Counted from the first letter of the stretch, positions 47,943 through 57,383 are shown. The stretch is DNA of 64,000 nt from Pseudomonas sp. NKUCC02_KPG (GCF_019345465.1 NZ_JAHKRC010000010.1:62001-126000); one strand, 5' to 3'. Notes: a model not told the origin generated them from the sequence alone. Numbers and translations are program-made.

Positions 47943-49588
47943 CCCTGGGGCTCCTGCCATTGCACGTAGCACACGGTCACCGGCATCCCGTGCTCCTCGC
48001 AAAAAGCCAGCCAGCGCAGCTGGTTATCCTGCAGGCGATCACCGGGGCCTTTGACCTCGATCATGCGGTAGGCATTTTGCGCCACAAAAAACTGGATCAA
48101 GTCAGGCATGCCGGTGCGGTTGGCTTTGATATCCAGCAACAGACGCCGAAACCACAGCTTCAAATGCGCGGGGGGCAAGCACCGCAAGGCGTCTTCGAGC
48201 AGGTCCTGGCTCAGGTAATTCCAGGCGATAAAGGACGTCTGTATCCCGAACTTGGTCGTGTAGGCGGCACGGATGGTGGCCAGGTAACGCCCGTCATCCA
48301 GTTGCGCGAGGCAATCCTCAAAGAGGTCAGCCCGCTGCTGGTAGAAGTCATCCTCCAGCAAATCCGCCGGGCCACTCTGATACGGGTGAAAAAACGCGCC
48401 CGGCAGGGGCGCAAAAATCGCCGGCCAGCACAGCAAACCGAACAGCCCGTTGATCAAGGTGTTTTCCACGTAATGCACGGGAGCCTCAGGGGTATGCAGA
48501 TGCGCAACAACACTGAGCTCAACGCACGTGGCGTCGTCCCGTGGCAGGGTCAGATCAAGCCGGTCGGGGGCTTTGGGCCTGACAACCGCAAGCGCCGCCA
48601 ACCCGAGCTTGCGCCGCAAGCGCGGGATAATGCGCAGCAGATGCTGGTGTTCCGCGTCGGTCAGGGGGGCCTGCAATGCGACGTCTGCCAGGCTCAGCGC
48701 CTGCTCATAGTGCCCCTGACGCTCAAGCACGCGAATGCCGCGCTGTCGCGCTTCGGGGTGCTGGCTTTGCTGGTAAACCTGCAGCGCCCGGTTCAAGTCT
48801 TCCGTGCGTTCCAGATGCTGACCGATCTGAAACAGCAAACGCCCGCGCCGTCGCTGCAGCCAGCGGTTATCCACTCGATAGTCGAGTACCGGTTGCAGCA
48901 CCTCGTCCACATCACCACTGACTTCAAATCGTTCGCGACAGGCATACAGGTGTAGATAGCCCTCAATATCGGCGCGGCAACGCAGCGCTCGTGACTCATG
49001 GCTGAAATCGACTTTTTCGTAGGTGAACAGCCCCAGGTCAGCCAATACCAGATCTGGCCAGCCCTGGCTGAGATTGCCGAAAAACATCAGCCGCAAACGA
49101 TCGCACAGCGCCCTGTGGTTCAGGGTGTAAAGGGGGTCGGCCAGGGCCGGATGCCACTGGGCCAGGCTCTGTTGCTGGGGGAAATCTGCAGACAACTCAT
49201 CCAGCCACTCTGATTTCCTGGCCTTGGGCCGGGCAATATGTGCACTGAAGCGCGCCAGGATTTCCGGCTTTTGCAACACGTCAAACACCTCGACCAGGGC
49301 CAGAGGCGCCTGATCGTCCAGCCATCCCCCCGCCACCAGGGGTACTGCTGCCAGTGAAACTTCGCCGATTTCCGGATAGTTGAGCTTGCTGGCCCTGAAG
49401 TGAGCCCCCTTGCGCATCACCATGCGTACCCACAACGCCTGGGAGGGGCCGGGCAGCAAGGCAAAACCTGCGATAAACCGCTGCTCCTCGACACTTAACA
49501 GATCGTCATAACGGGCGGCGATCCAGTCGAGCACATGCTGGAAGTTCTTCAGGTAATAAAACGGATCTTCGAGGGGATTGGAAATCAC
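47939..49588 (-). CDS. FAN1-type VRR-NUC nuclease
   Basis: The protein has 549 residues from a GTG at 49588. The C-terminal VRR-NUC motif is intact: GMPDLI at 493-498, EVKGPGD with the catalytic Glu-x-Lys at 511-513, and the following Gln. Upstream are the SAP-like and TPR-like helical regions of bacterial FAN1. FAN1 homologues cut 5' flaps and unhook interstrand crosslinks. It is translationally coupled to the nuclease-helicase downstream, indicating a shared repair role. Confidence 0.9.
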   Translation of the reverse strand: MISNPLEDPFYYLKNFQHVLDWIAARYDDLLSVEEQRFIAGFALLPGPSQALWVRMVMRKGAHFRASKLNYPEIGEVSLAAVPLVAGGWLDDQAPLALVEVFDVLQKPEILARFSAHIARPKARKSEWLDELSADFPQQQSLAQWHPALADPLYTLNHRALCDRLRLMFFGNLSQGWPDLVLADLGLFTYEKVDFSHESRALRCRADIEGYLHLYACRERFEVSGDVDEVLQPVLDYRVDNRWLQRRRGRLLFQIGQHLERTEDLNRALQVYQQSQHPEARQRGIRVLERQGHYEQALSLADVALQAPLTDAEHQHLLRIIPRLRRKLGLAALAVVRPKAPDRLDLTLPRDDATCVELSVVAHLHTPEAPVHYVENTLINGLFGLLCWPAIFAPLPGAFFHPYQSGPADLLEDDFYQQRADLFEDCLAQLDDGRYLATIRAAYTTKFGIQTSFIAWNYLSQDLLEDALRCLPPAHLKLWFRRLLLDIKANRTGMPDLIQFFVAQNAYRMIEVKGPGDRLQDNQLRWLAFCEEHGMPVTVCYVQWQEPQG

Positions 49589-49739
49589 GGGCGCAACGGA
49601 CCACTGGCTTTAGGTACTGGATATGCGTACAGATATCAGTTTGCCCAGTACTCTGGCAAATCCTATTGGATGAGTGGTGTGCAAGACGGGGCTCGTCAGA
49701 GAGGCTGGCGAGCCGTTGAACCTGGAGTGAAACGGCCTC

Positions 49740-51200
49740 TTAATCCGCAGGGACTGTATGCCCGGGCTTATTGCCGGGGTCATGGGCCCACAAGAGGGAA
49801 ATCAGGGAATCGCAGTCCCTGAAGTCGATTTCTTGCATGTGATACAGCGCCTGCAAAGACGTAAGGGGAAGCCCGCTTATGGATTCAAGCCAGGTGACAT
49901 CAGCCTGTGACAGCGTGTTCTTGTCCCTCAATACCTGACGAAATTCGTGGATGAGATGCTTTTTCTCGGGGTAGTAATTTTGCAGGAAGTGTTCAAGGCC
50001 GCGGGCCTGATTCACAAAGGGCGAACACATCAGGCACCCCAACTGCTCTTCACTGACACCGTGCAGTTCGCTCAGGTACTGAGTGGCGGCACCATGTAAC
50101 TGATCCAGTTTCTCCGGCGTATCGAACACCGCCTCCAACTGCTTTATCAATTGGCCCTTGAATCGGTCATTGCACCTGTTTTCTATCGACGCGCGGCGCA
50201 AGTAAGCATCTGCTCCAACACTGTAATCCACACCCTGCCGGTAAGCCCCCCGCAAGCCGTGCACATGGGCAGCCACCAAAACCACAGCCGCTTGAGGCTC
50301 CTCGATATCCAGGGTTTTTACACGCCAGGGCCCCTCCACAAACATCAGCACCGGGGAGTGTAAAACGTCCATTTCCTGACACAGGCAATCAAAGACATTG
50401 ATCACATTTATGTCACCGGGCACTTCGCCAGCACAGGAGTCATTGCAGGGCGCCGCTGGCAGGCGCAATAACTGCCTGTAGTCGTCATCCAGCTTGCAGC
50501 ACAGTTTGACAGCGCTGTCGAAAGCCTGGCGATGCTGGCCATAAGGGGCATGCCCCTGCAGCTGTGCAACCTGCTGAATCCACGTCACGTATTGCCCAAG
50601 GTGGGTGGGCGGGCGCCGGTCGATCAACGCATCCACCCTGCCCCCCCAATCGCAGGCTCGCCGATACAGCCTGGCCCGGCCCAACAGGTCGGCATAAAAA
50701 AATGTCGCCCGGGTATTGCCCTGGGTCAGATGGCCCGACATCAATACCTGTGTTCGATTCATGTCCGAGGGCTGGCTCTCAAACGCAGCCTGCTTATGCA
50801 GTCTGGTAGCGCCCTGTTCATCCACCAACAGCAACTCCACGCGGCTGTCGTCATACATAAACAACTCGCTGCATTGGGCCTGAATGCGCTCCATCACATT
50901 GACCGTCATCCTCGGCTGGCGCAGTACCGCAATGCGCAACATGAAAGTGTCTGGCGAGCGCCCCGCAATACTGAGCTGCGCGGCGCGCAAAAAAGCCAGT
51001 GTGTAGGCGCACTCCTTGCCCCCCTCATGAACAACCATTACCCGGTAACGCCCAATGCGCTCCACGCCCCCTGCCGCCACTAACAAACGTTGAATCAACA
51101 GTTGCAACGCGATGCGCTCGGAGCGGCTGAAAAAACCAAGGAGTCGGTGAAGCACTTGTTGATAGACAGAGCTCATGGCTTGCTCATGAAAGTTATCCAT
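49740..51200 (-). CDS. Large protein of unknown function
   Basis: A 486-residue protein with a strong GGAGGA site before the ATG at 51200 and good coding character. I recognise no family. It has no signal peptide or membrane helix. The N-terminal part (RYRVMVVHEGGKECAYTLAFLR, FMLRIAVLRQPRMTV, FMYDDSRVELLLVDE) looks alpha/beta, and the C-terminal 130 residues are helical. Cysteines are unusually frequent (CCKLD, CNDSC, CLCQ, GCLMC). It is bounded by non-coding DNA on both sides and may be an effector- or toxin-like accessory gene; this is speculation. Confidence 0.75.
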   Translation of the reverse strand: MDNFHEQAMSSVYQQVLHRLLGFFSRSERIALQLLIQRLLVAAGGVERIGRYRVMVVHEGGKECAYTLAFLRAAQLSIAGRSPDTFMLRIAVLRQPRMTVNVMERIQAQCSELFMYDDSRVELLLVDEQGATRLHKQAAFESQPSDMNRTQVLMSGHLTQGNTRATFFYADLLGRARLYRRACDWGGRVDALIDRRPPTHLGQYVTWIQQVAQLQGHAPYGQHRQAFDSAVKLCCKLDDDYRQLLRLPAAPCNDSCAGEVPGDINVINVFDCLCQEMDVLHSPVLMFVEGPWRVKTLDIEEPQAAVVLVAAHVHGLRGAYRQGVDYSVGADAYLRRASIENRCNDRFKGQLIKQLEAVFDTPEKLDQLHGAATQYLSELHGVSEEQLGCLMCSPFVNQARGLEHFLQNYYPEKKHLIHEFRQVLRDKNTLSQADVTWLESISGLPLTSLQALYHMQEIDFRDCDSLISLLWAHDPGNKPGHTVPAD

Positions 51201-51440
51201 GGGTTATTCCTCCAGATCGAGACACGCATTATCGGCAGCTCGATTTGACGCGCCCACACTTACCTCAACTCTTCAGGCCATCACAGACCGGGCGTACGTA
51301 CGCACAGGAATGGCCCTACAGAACCCAGCTCGAACGAATACATAACGTAATATTTACCATGCTAATGGATAGACTTGAGGGCGTTATCTCGCCCACGCCA
51401 TTGCCGGAGACAAGGCTAGAAAGGTTTCTACGGGCGAAAA
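51201..51440. other. Intergenic region right of the unknown gene
   Basis: About 240 bp with no credible gene, locally AT-rich around 51330-51375 (AACGTAATATTTACCATGC). It presumably holds the promoter of the unknown 486-residue protein. Confidence 0.3.
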
Positions 51441-51475
51441 AAAACGCCTCGGGACGTGATGTCCAGGGGCGTTTT
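51438..51475 (-). terminator. Terminator after mexS
   Basis: ACGCC...GGAC/GTCC...GGCGT (about 51445-51471) forms a stem interrupted by mismatches. It is flanked by an A-run at 51438-51445 and a T-run at 51471-51475, so it can work on both strands. Confidence 0.7.
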
Positions 51476-51498
51476 TGTACGCGGTTACCCGCGCGGCA

Positions 51499-52521
51499 TC
51501 AGTCAGTCGTGAGCTGCAGTGCGACTCGTCCGCGGCACGGGCAATCGTCCATGTAGCGATGGGCTTCAACAAAGTGTTCAAAAGGGAACACCTTGATCTC
51601 CAGAGGAGTCAGGACCCCGTCAGCGGTCAACTGGTTGATGTCCCGCAGGGCGCGCTTCATGGCCTCCTCGTCCTGGGCAATGCCCAGTTCCGGCTTGCCG
51701 GTGAAGTTGCCGATGCAATGCACAAAAAACTTGATGTTCTTCTGAAAGCACGCGCAGCCCGGGAACCCCGTTTGATTGCCGCCTTGCAGGCCGTACAGCA
51801 CCAGGCTGCCACGGGGCGCCAGAACGTCGCCCAGCACGGACATTTGCGGGCCGCCAAGGCCATCGAGCACCACGTCCACGCCTTTGTTGTCCGTGATCTT
51901 GTTGACCTGCATCAGCAGGTCCTGCTCTTCGGTGACAATCACCTTGTCGGCGCCCAGACTCAGCAGGCACTCGCGTTCTGCGGCATCCTTGGTCGCGGCA
52001 ATGACCTTCAGGCCCAGGGCTTTGCCCAACTGCACAAACGATGGCCCCGCACAGTGGCTGGCATCGGTAATCAACACGGTTTGCCCCGGTTTGACCTGCG
52101 CCAGGTCCACATAGGCAAAGTAGGCAATCAACAACGGTGTGTAATGCACGCTGGCTTCAACCGCAGACAACACGTCCGGGTAACGGGTCAGCGTTGAGCG
52201 CGGCATCAGAATCAGCTCGCCATACGTTGGATAGTCGTTGGCACTCTGGCCCGGGAAGCTGGCAACCTTGTCACCGATCGCCAGATCATCCACACCGTCG
52301 CCGACGGCGGTGACGATGCCCGCCATTTCATGACCGATACCCGCAGGCAAACGGGCGTGGCTAGGGGCCAGGTTTTGCCGCCACAGCACGTCATACCAAC
52401 TGATGCCAATCGCCTGGACACGGACCTGCACTTCGCCAGGCGCAGGCGCGGCGACGTCGTGCTCTTCGCACTTGAGCACCTCGGCCGGGCCAAACTTGTG
52501 AAAACGGATCGTGCGCGACAT
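51499..52521 (-). CDS. mexS: MexS-like MDR-family oxidoreductase
   Basis: A 340-residue zinc-independent quinone-oxidoreductase-like MDR protein opening MSRTIRFHKFGPAEVLKCEE. It carries GHEMAGIVTAVG, a nucleotide-binding half (LITDASHCAGPSFVQLGKALGLKVIAATKD) and GVDVVLDGLGG. Size, start and divergent pairing with mexT match MexS (PA2491 in P. aeruginosa). MexS is thought to detoxify electrophilic metabolites, and its loss activates MexT. No mexEF-oprN is nearby. Confidence 0.88.
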   Translation of the reverse strand: MSRTIRFHKFGPAEVLKCEEHDVAAPAPGEVQVRVQAIGISWYDVLWRQNLAPSHARLPAGIGHEMAGIVTAVGDGVDDLAIGDKVASFPGQSANDYPTYGELILMPRSTLTRYPDVLSAVEASVHYTPLLIAYFAYVDLAQVKPGQTVLITDASHCAGPSFVQLGKALGLKVIAATKDAAERECLLSLGADKVIVTEEQDLLMQVNKITDNKGVDVVLDGLGGPQMSVLGDVLAPRGSLVLYGLQGGNQTGFPGCACFQKNIKFFVHCIGNFTGKPELGIAQDEEAMKRALRDINQLTADGVLTPLEIKVFPFEHFVEAHRYMDDCPCRGRVALQLTTD

Positions 52522-52593
52522 TACAAACCTCGCCTAATTAATCGCTAATACCACGGGACTTTATCCGGGCTTTGTGCGCAAGACTAACAGACA

Positions 52594-52617
52594 GCATTAA
52601 TAGTCGACATGCCTGAC
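52594..52617 (-). promoter_or_regulatory. Possible MexT-binding box
   Basis: In the mexS-mexT intergenic region the minus strand reads GTCA-N5-GTCGAC-N4-AATGC. This partly matches the reported MexT box ATCA-N5-GTCGAT-N4-ACYAT. The GTCGA core and the first half fit; the last block does not. Tentative. Confidence 0.4.
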
Positions 52618-52798
52618 ATTGATCCGCAGACAGATTCAAAATGGATACAAGCCCTGCAAGCCCAGCAAAACCGCCGTAAATCCCCAAAAAAACACCCGCC
52701 CATCAGCCAGGAACAAAATCTACGGAGTGACGAAAAAACAATTTTGCCAGTAAGATCCGTTACTTCACTACCTGTTGAACCCCTGCGAAGCCTGCCTC

Positions 52799-53713
52799 AT
52801 GAACCGTAACGACTTGCGTCGCGTCGATCTGAATTTGCTGATCGTCTTTGAAACCTTGATGCATGAACGCAGTGTGACCCGCGCAGCCGAGAAACTTTTT
52901 CTGGGCCAGCCGGCCATCAGCGCGGCCCTTTCACGCCTGCGCAACTTGTTCGATGACCCGCTGTTCGTGCGTACCGGTCGCAGCATGGAGCCCACCGCCC
53001 GGGCGATCGAGATCTTCGCCTTGCTGTCGCCGGCCCTGGACTCGATTTCCACCGCAGTGAGCAGAGCTTCAGAGTTCAACCCGGCAACCAGCACCTCGGT
53101 GTTTCGCATCGGCTTGTCGGACGATGTCGAGTTTGCCCTGCTGCCCCTGTTGCTCAAGCGTTTGCGCGCAGAAGCACCGGGCATCGTCTTGGTGGTACGG
53201 CGCGTCAACTACATCCTGATGCCGCCCCTGCTGGCCTCTGGCGAAATATCAGTGGGTGTCAGCTACACCAGCGACCTGCCGGCCAACGCCAAGCGCAAGG
53301 TATTGCGACGCAGCCGCCCCAAACTGCTTCGGGCCGACACCATGCCCGGTGCACTGAGCCTGGACGACTTCTGTGAGCGGCCCCATGCCCTGGTGTCATT
53401 CGCCGGAGACTTGAGCGGATTTATCGATACCGAACTGGAAAAAATGGGCCGCAAGCGCCACGTGGTCCTGGCCGTTCCGCAGTTCAATGGCCTGAGCACC
53501 CTGCTGGCGGGCACCGACATCATCGCCACCGTCCCCGACTACACCGCCGAAGCCCTCACGGCAGCCGGCGGCGTGCGGGCCGAAGACCCGCCACTGGACG
53601 TGCAAAGCTTTGAACTGCACATGGCCTGGCGCGGCGCCCAGGACAACGACCCAGGGGAGCGCTGGTTGCGGTCACGGATACAGATGTTTTTTGGGGATCC
53701 GGAGAGTCTTTAA
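52799..53713 (+). CDS. mexT: LysR-type regulator MexT
   Basis: The protein has 304 residues from the ATG at 52799 (MNRNDLRRVDLNLLIVFETLM); an in-frame ATG 8 codons earlier is not favoured. The N-terminal winged helix contains RAAEKLFLGQPAISAALSRLR, and the effector domain contains FRIGLSDDVEFALLPLLLKRL. It resembles P. aeruginosa MexT along its whole length as I recall it. MexT activates mexEF-oprN and mexS under disulfide/electrophile stress. The efflux operon normally just downstream is absent. The last 8 codons are duplicated 56 bp further on. Confidence 0.92.
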   Translation: MNRNDLRRVDLNLLIVFETLMHERSVTRAAEKLFLGQPAISAALSRLRNLFDDPLFVRTGRSMEPTARAIEIFALLSPALDSISTAVSRASEFNPATSTSVFRIGLSDDVEFALLPLLLKRLRAEAPGIVLVVRRVNYILMPPLLASGEISVGVSYTSDLPANAKRKVLRRSRPKLLRADTMPGALSLDDFCERPHALVSFAGDLSGFIDTELEKMGRKRHVVLAVPQFNGLSTLLAGTDIIATVPDYTAEALTAAGGVRAEDPPLDVQSFELHMAWRGAQDNDPGERWLRSRIQMFFGDPESL

Positions 53714-53768
53714 GTGAATTCCACAGATGTCCATAAAATAGTTTTCGGGGATCCGGAGAGTCTCTGAG
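53685..53768 (+). repeat. Tandem repeat of the mexT 3' end
   Basis: GGGGATCCGGAGAGTCT occurs at the mexT stop (about 53695-53711) and again 56 bp later (about 53749-53766). Both copies sit in a frame reading F-G-D-P-E-S-L-stop, and both are preceded by ACAGATG. This marks a small duplication or a recombination scar. Confidence 0.85.
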
Positions 53769-54060
53769 AAAGCTTGCAAAATAGCCCTGGCTGCCCCCGA
53801 TTACCTGCCCTGAATGCTTTTCCATGGTTCTACGGTTATGACTCATCACGAACACGAAATTACAGCACATGGTTTCCCAGCGACCTACAGAACCATTGCC
53901 CATTGACGGCTCGGGGTTTCTGCGGGTCCGATCAAAATCTCAGCCAGACCCTGGTTTGGGTCGGGTGCGACCACCCATCAGTTCGATCCCGCGCCCGCGG
54001 CAGACTACTAGACTTCACAGGGGGGATGAAATCAACGTACCTGAAATCAGGAGATCTGTG
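53769..54060. other. Intergenic region between mexT repeat and lipoprotein gene
   Basis: About 290 bp with no gene seen. An open frame running into the lipoprotein gene lacks coding character and a ribosome site. The expected mexE start is not present here. Confidence 0.4.
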
Positions 54061-54504
54061 ATGAACAGAACATCTTGGCTGGCGTTGGTAGTAGCGGCAG
54101 GGGCAATTTCAAGTTGTGCAAGCAGAACCGAGATTGTCGATGTCCCCCTCGATGCTACCCCGCAAAACGCAGAGCATATCGCTCGAGCCACCCTCAGCCC
54201 GGTGGGCAACCAAACCAGCATCTGGCTCACTGTCGGTGGTGTCACCCACGACATGGCCGTATCTAGCCGCCTCGACACCGCTATCTACGCTGGTTCGTGC
54301 CAGCAGCTGGGCGCACAACCTGCGTACAAGACCCGTCAGGCCAACAGCGTCGACTATCCATCGCTCGCCCCACGAACCCAGCATTGGGCCCAGGCACCGG
54401 TGGCGCTGGGCACACTGACCAAGGGTGGCTATGCCTTGCTCGTTCGCACCAGCCCGGCAGACGGCAGCCGCCCTCTTTTCTGTGGCAACATCGGCGCTAG
54501 CTAG
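54061..54504 (+). CDS. Putative lipoprotein of unknown function
   Basis: A 147-residue protein with a lipoprotein signal (WLALVVAAGAISSC, lipobox ISSC with Cys19). The mature part has no recognised family and contains ARATLSPVGNQTSIWLTVGGV and a conserved-looking FCGNIGAS end. Two further cysteines could form a disulfide. It is a single gene convergent with cysQ. Confidence 0.75.
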   Translation: MNRTSWLALVVAAGAISSCASRTEIVDVPLDATPQNAEHIARATLSPVGNQTSIWLTVGGVTHDMAVSSRLDTAIYAGSCQQLGAQPAYKTRQANSVDYPSLAPRTQHWAQAPVALGTLTKGGYALLVRTSPADGSRPLFCGNIGAS

Positions 54505-54573
54505 GGGCGAATCAAGCAAACTGTGCGATACCGTGACCTGCGCAACTCCAGCCTGGGCACGGTGACGCCTCAA

Positions 54574-55344
54574 TCAGAACTGCCGTCCACGAGCATAGAA
54601 ATGCGGGTTGTCCAGACCGGGCTTGCCATAAAGCAACGCATCACCGGCCAGGGTGCAAAGCTGTCCGCCTGCAGCCACCAGCACCGCATGCCCTGCGGCG
54701 ATATCCCACTCCATGGTGCGTCCCAGGCGAGGATAAAGGTCAGCCTCGCCTGCAGCCACCAGGCAAATCTTCAACGATGAGCCGGCACTTTTCAGGGAGC
54801 GTACCTTGCGCCCGTCGAGGAATGCATCCAGCGCCTCGGCATCGCCATGGGAGCGGCTGGCAACAACGTCCATGCCCTCCTCCGCCACCGCCCGGCAGTG
54901 GATGGGCTGGCGCTGCCCGGCCTGTTCGATAAAGGCTCCGCAACCACGCGCCCCCGCGAACAAACGCTCCAGCGCGGGCGCCAAAACCACCCCCAGCACC
55001 GGCTCGCCATTGTCGATCAGGGCGATGTTCACCGTGAACTCGCCATTGCGATTGATAAATTCCTTGGTGCCATCAAGCGGGTCTACCAGCCAGAAACGCT
55101 GACCCACCTCTGGCACCTGGCCGGCAGCAGCGGCCTCTTCCGAAATCACTGGAATCTGCGGCGTACGCGCGGCCAAGGCTTGCAAAATCAAGGTCTCGGC
55201 ACGTTCGTCAGCTTCAGTCACCGGAGAGGTATCGACTTTCCCCCGCACTTCGAAATCCGACCGATAAACCTCCATCACCAGATCACCCGCTTCGCGAGCG
55301 ATACCGATGACGTCTTGGAGCAGAACAGACATTGACTGGTTCAT
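54574..55344 (-). CDS. cysQ: 3'(2'),5'-bisphosphate nucleotidase CysQ
   Basis: The protein has 256 residues from the ATG at 55344 (AGGAGAAA site). It is an inositol-monophosphatase-fold protein with the metal motifs EEAAAAG and [12 protein letters not shown] and a C-terminal [16 protein letters not shown]. CysQ hydrolyses PAP (and PAPS), removing the inhibitory by-product of sulfotransferases and PAPS reductase. It is divergent from the cysD/cysNC/sulfotransferase cluster over a 125-bp promoter region with a perfect 15-bp palindrome, suggesting joint control. Pseudomonads normally also have a housekeeping cysQ elsewhere. Confidence 0.92.
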   Translation of the reverse strand: MNQSMSVLLQDVIGIAREAGDLVMEVYRSDFEVRGKVDTSPVTEADERAETLILQALAARTPQIPVISEEAAAAGQVPEVGQRFWLVDPLDGTKEFINRNGEFTVNIALIDNGEPVLGVVLAPALERLFAGARGCGAFIEQAGQRQPIHCRAVAEEGMDVVASRSHGDAEALDAFLDGRKVRSLKSAGSSLKICLVAAGEADLYPRLGRTMEWDIAAGHAVLVAAGGQLCTLAGDALLYGKPGLDNPHFYARGRQF

Positions 55345-55368
55345 GGGGTTTCTCCTGTTTTTGTTCTT

Positions 55369-55383
55369 CGTATGGTCCATACG
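55369..55383. promoter_or_regulatory. Perfect palindrome in the cysQ/cysD divergent promoter
   Basis: CGTATGGTCCATACG is a 7-bp perfect inverted repeat around one central base. It lies 25 bp upstream of the cysQ start and about 90 bp before the opposite GTG. It is a candidate operator for the cluster regulator. Confidence 0.6.
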
Positions 55384-55469
55384 GCCTATGCGCCGTTTTC
55401 CAGATCAGCGAACAGTACAGACATCCACAACTTCACCAATCAGCAAATGGATGTTTAACAGGAGTTCCT

Positions 55470-57383
55470 GTGTCCCACGGCAATAAGCTATCTGTTCCAC
55501 AGATCAACACCCTACGCCTGCGCGCGGTGCAGTTGCGCATTGGCGGCAATACGCTCAAAGCCATCAGCCTGGACACAGGGCTCTCGTCACCCACAATCAT
55601 CGCCGCCTACAAGGCCTGGCAGACTGGCGGCTGGAGTGCCGTACCGGTGCGCGACCGAGGGCGCAAGCAAGGTGAAGGCCGCAGTCTCTCGGCCGAGCAG
55701 GAGAAGAGTGTTTACCTGTTGTTGGTCAGCACATTGCCTGAACGCCACCAGCTGCCATTCCCGCTCTGGCATCTGGAGGCCATGCAGGCACTGGTCAAAC
55801 ACCTGCACGCTGTCGACCTGCCAGAACGCACCGCAGCCCATTATTTACAGCGCTGGCAGCTCAATGCCGAGCGCCCGGCCAAGCGCATCGCCAGCTCTTC
55901 GCCAGCGGTGCAGCGCTGGTACCGCAGTACCTACCAACACATTCTTGAGCAGGCTCGCACACAGAACGGTGAGATCCACTGGATCGACGACTACGGTGCG
56001 CGTAGCGAGCAGGGCAAGCTCAGTTATGGCGTTCTGCGCGCGGTCAGCAATCGCGGCAAGGTGATGTGGATGCCTTACGAAGACGGGTTGCGCGCACCTC
56101 ACCTGGAAGCATTCTTCGAGCGCCTGCATCGCAGCAGCGAACGCAAGGTGTTTGCCCTGCTATCGGGCATGCACTGGCAGCGCGCCGCAGCTTTTATCAC
56201 CTGGGCTGGCGAGCGCACCGACCGACTGCATCTGTTTCACCTGCCTCAAGCCAGCGAGATGCTCAGCGGTGCTCGCGAACTCGCAACGCACATCAATCAG
56301 CAAGCCGCCCGCGTCAGTAATGACGAGGTGCTCGACCACGCGGCAGCTGTCGCCCCCCCTTTACCACGCGACCCCATGCTGCAGATGTTGCGCCTGATGT
56401 TAAAACATCAAATCGCGCATAAGTCCGAACCGCAGCAGCTGTACGTTGAGAAACGACAACAACAAAAAGCGAGAGGAAAATCTATGACGCTTACCCATCT
56501 GCAACGTCTGGAAGCCGAAAGCATCCAGGCAATGCGCGAGGTTGTCGCCGAATCCGACAACCCCGTCATGCTCTACTCCGTCGGTAAAGACAGCGCGGTC
56601 ATGCTGCACCTGGCGATGAAGGCCTTCTACCCGGCCAAACCGCCCTTCCCTTTACTCCATGTGGACACCACCTGGAAGTTCCAGGAGATGTATCGCTTCC
56701 GCGATCAGATGGTGGCCAAACTAAACGTGGATCTGTTGACCCACACCAACCCCGAAGGCATTGAAATGGGCATCAGCCCATTCAAGCACGGCTCGCAAAT
56801 CCACACCGACATCATGAAGACCGAAGGTCTGAAGCAGGCGCTGGATCACTACGGTTTCGACGCAGCCTTTGGCGGTGCACGCCGCGACGAAGAGAAATCG
56901 CGGGCCAAGGAGCGGATTTTCTCCTTCCGCTCCGATCAGCACCGCTGGGACCCAAAGAACCAGCGCCCAGAGCTGTGGCACCTGTACAACACTCGCAAGC
57001 ACAAGGGCGAATCGATCCGCGTGTTCCCTCTCTCCAACTGGACCGAACTGGACATCTGGCAGTACATCCATCTGGAAAATATCCCGATCGTACCGCTGTA
57101 CTTCGCCGCACCGCGCCCGGTTGTAGAGCGCGACGGGATGCTGATCATGGTCGATGACGAACGTATGCCGCTAAACCCGGGTGAAGTTCCGATGATTCGC
57201 AACGTGCGCTTCCGCACCTTGGGCTGCTACCCGCTTACCGGCGCTGTCGAGTCCGAAGCCGACACCTTGCCCAAGATCATTCAGGAAATGCTGCTGACCC
57301 GTACATCCGAGCGTCAGGGGCGAATGATCGACCATGACTCGACCGCTTCGATGGAGAAGAAAAAACAAGAGGGGTATTTCTAA
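55470..57383 (+). CDS. IS630-transposase-like DNA-binding protein fused in frame to CysD
   Basis: This is a 637-residue open frame from a GTG at 55470 (GGAG 5 bp upstream) with no stop before the cysD stop. Residues 1-60 are a helix-turn-helix ([21 protein letters not shown]). Residues 70-150 are a second helical domain like the IS630 winged helix. Residues 165-290 resemble an IS630 DDE core: DD at 173-174 remains, but the second aspartate region reads LLSGMHWQ instead of a DN motif, so transposition is unlikely. Residues 339-637 are CysD. Either a real fusion or an upstream gene that lost its stop; CysD also has its own start. Confidence 0.65.
   Translation: MSHGNKLSVPQINTLRLRAVQLRIGGNTLKAISLDTGLSSPTIIAAYKAWQTGGWSAVPVRDRGRKQGEGRSLSAEQEKSVYLLLVSTLPERHQLPFPLWHLEAMQALVKHLHAVDLPERTAAHYLQRWQLNAERPAKRIASSSPAVQRWYRSTYQHILEQARTQNGEIHWIDDYGARSEQGKLSYGVLRAVSNRGKVMWMPYEDGLRAPHLEAFFERLHRSSERKVFALLSGMHWQRAAAFITWAGERTDRLHLFHLPQASEMLSGARELATHINQQAARVSNDEVLDHAAAVAPPLPRDPMLQMLRLMLKHQIAHKSEPQQLYVEKRQQQKARGKSMTLTHLQRLEAESIQAMREVVAESDNPVMLYSVGKDSAVMLHLAMKAFYPAKPPFPLLHVDTTWKFQEMYRFRDQMVAKLNVDLLTHTNPEGIEMGISPFKHGSQIHTDIMKTEGLKQALDHYGFDAAFGGARRDEEKSRAKERIFSFRSDQHRWDPKNQRPELWHLYNTRKHKGESIRVFPLSNWTELDIWQYIHLENIPIVPLYFAAPRPVVERDGMLIMVDDERMPLNPGEVPMIRNVRFRTLGCYPLTGAVESEADTLPKIIQEMLLTRTSERQGRMIDHDSTASMEKKKQEGYF
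56484..57383 (+). CDS. cysD: Sulfate adenylyltransferase subunit 2
   Basis: A 299-residue PP-loop protein from an ATG at 56484 with its own GAGAGGAAAA ribosome site. The ATP-binding loop [22 protein letters not shown] and [20 protein letters not shown] are intact. CysD forms APS from ATP and sulfate, driven by GTP hydrolysis in CysN. Its stop overlaps the cysNC start (TAATG). It may be a cluster-specific second copy beside a housekeeping cysD elsewhere. Confidence 0.95.
   Translation: MTLTHLQRLEAESIQAMREVVAESDNPVMLYSVGKDSAVMLHLAMKAFYPAKPPFPLLHVDTTWKFQEMYRFRDQMVAKLNVDLLTHTNPEGIEMGISPFKHGSQIHTDIMKTEGLKQALDHYGFDAAFGGARRDEEKSRAKERIFSFRSDQHRWDPKNQRPELWHLYNTRKHKGESIRVFPLSNWTELDIWQYIHLENIPIVPLYFAAPRPVVERDGMLIMVDDERMPLNPGEVPMIRNVRFRTLGCYPLTGAVESEADTLPKIIQEMLLTRTSERQGRMIDHDSTASMEKKKQEGYF

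Noticed and set aside
52609..52809. 66-codon frame between mexS and mexT
   Set aside because: It overlaps the mexT start and the candidate MexT box, and has no ribosome site.
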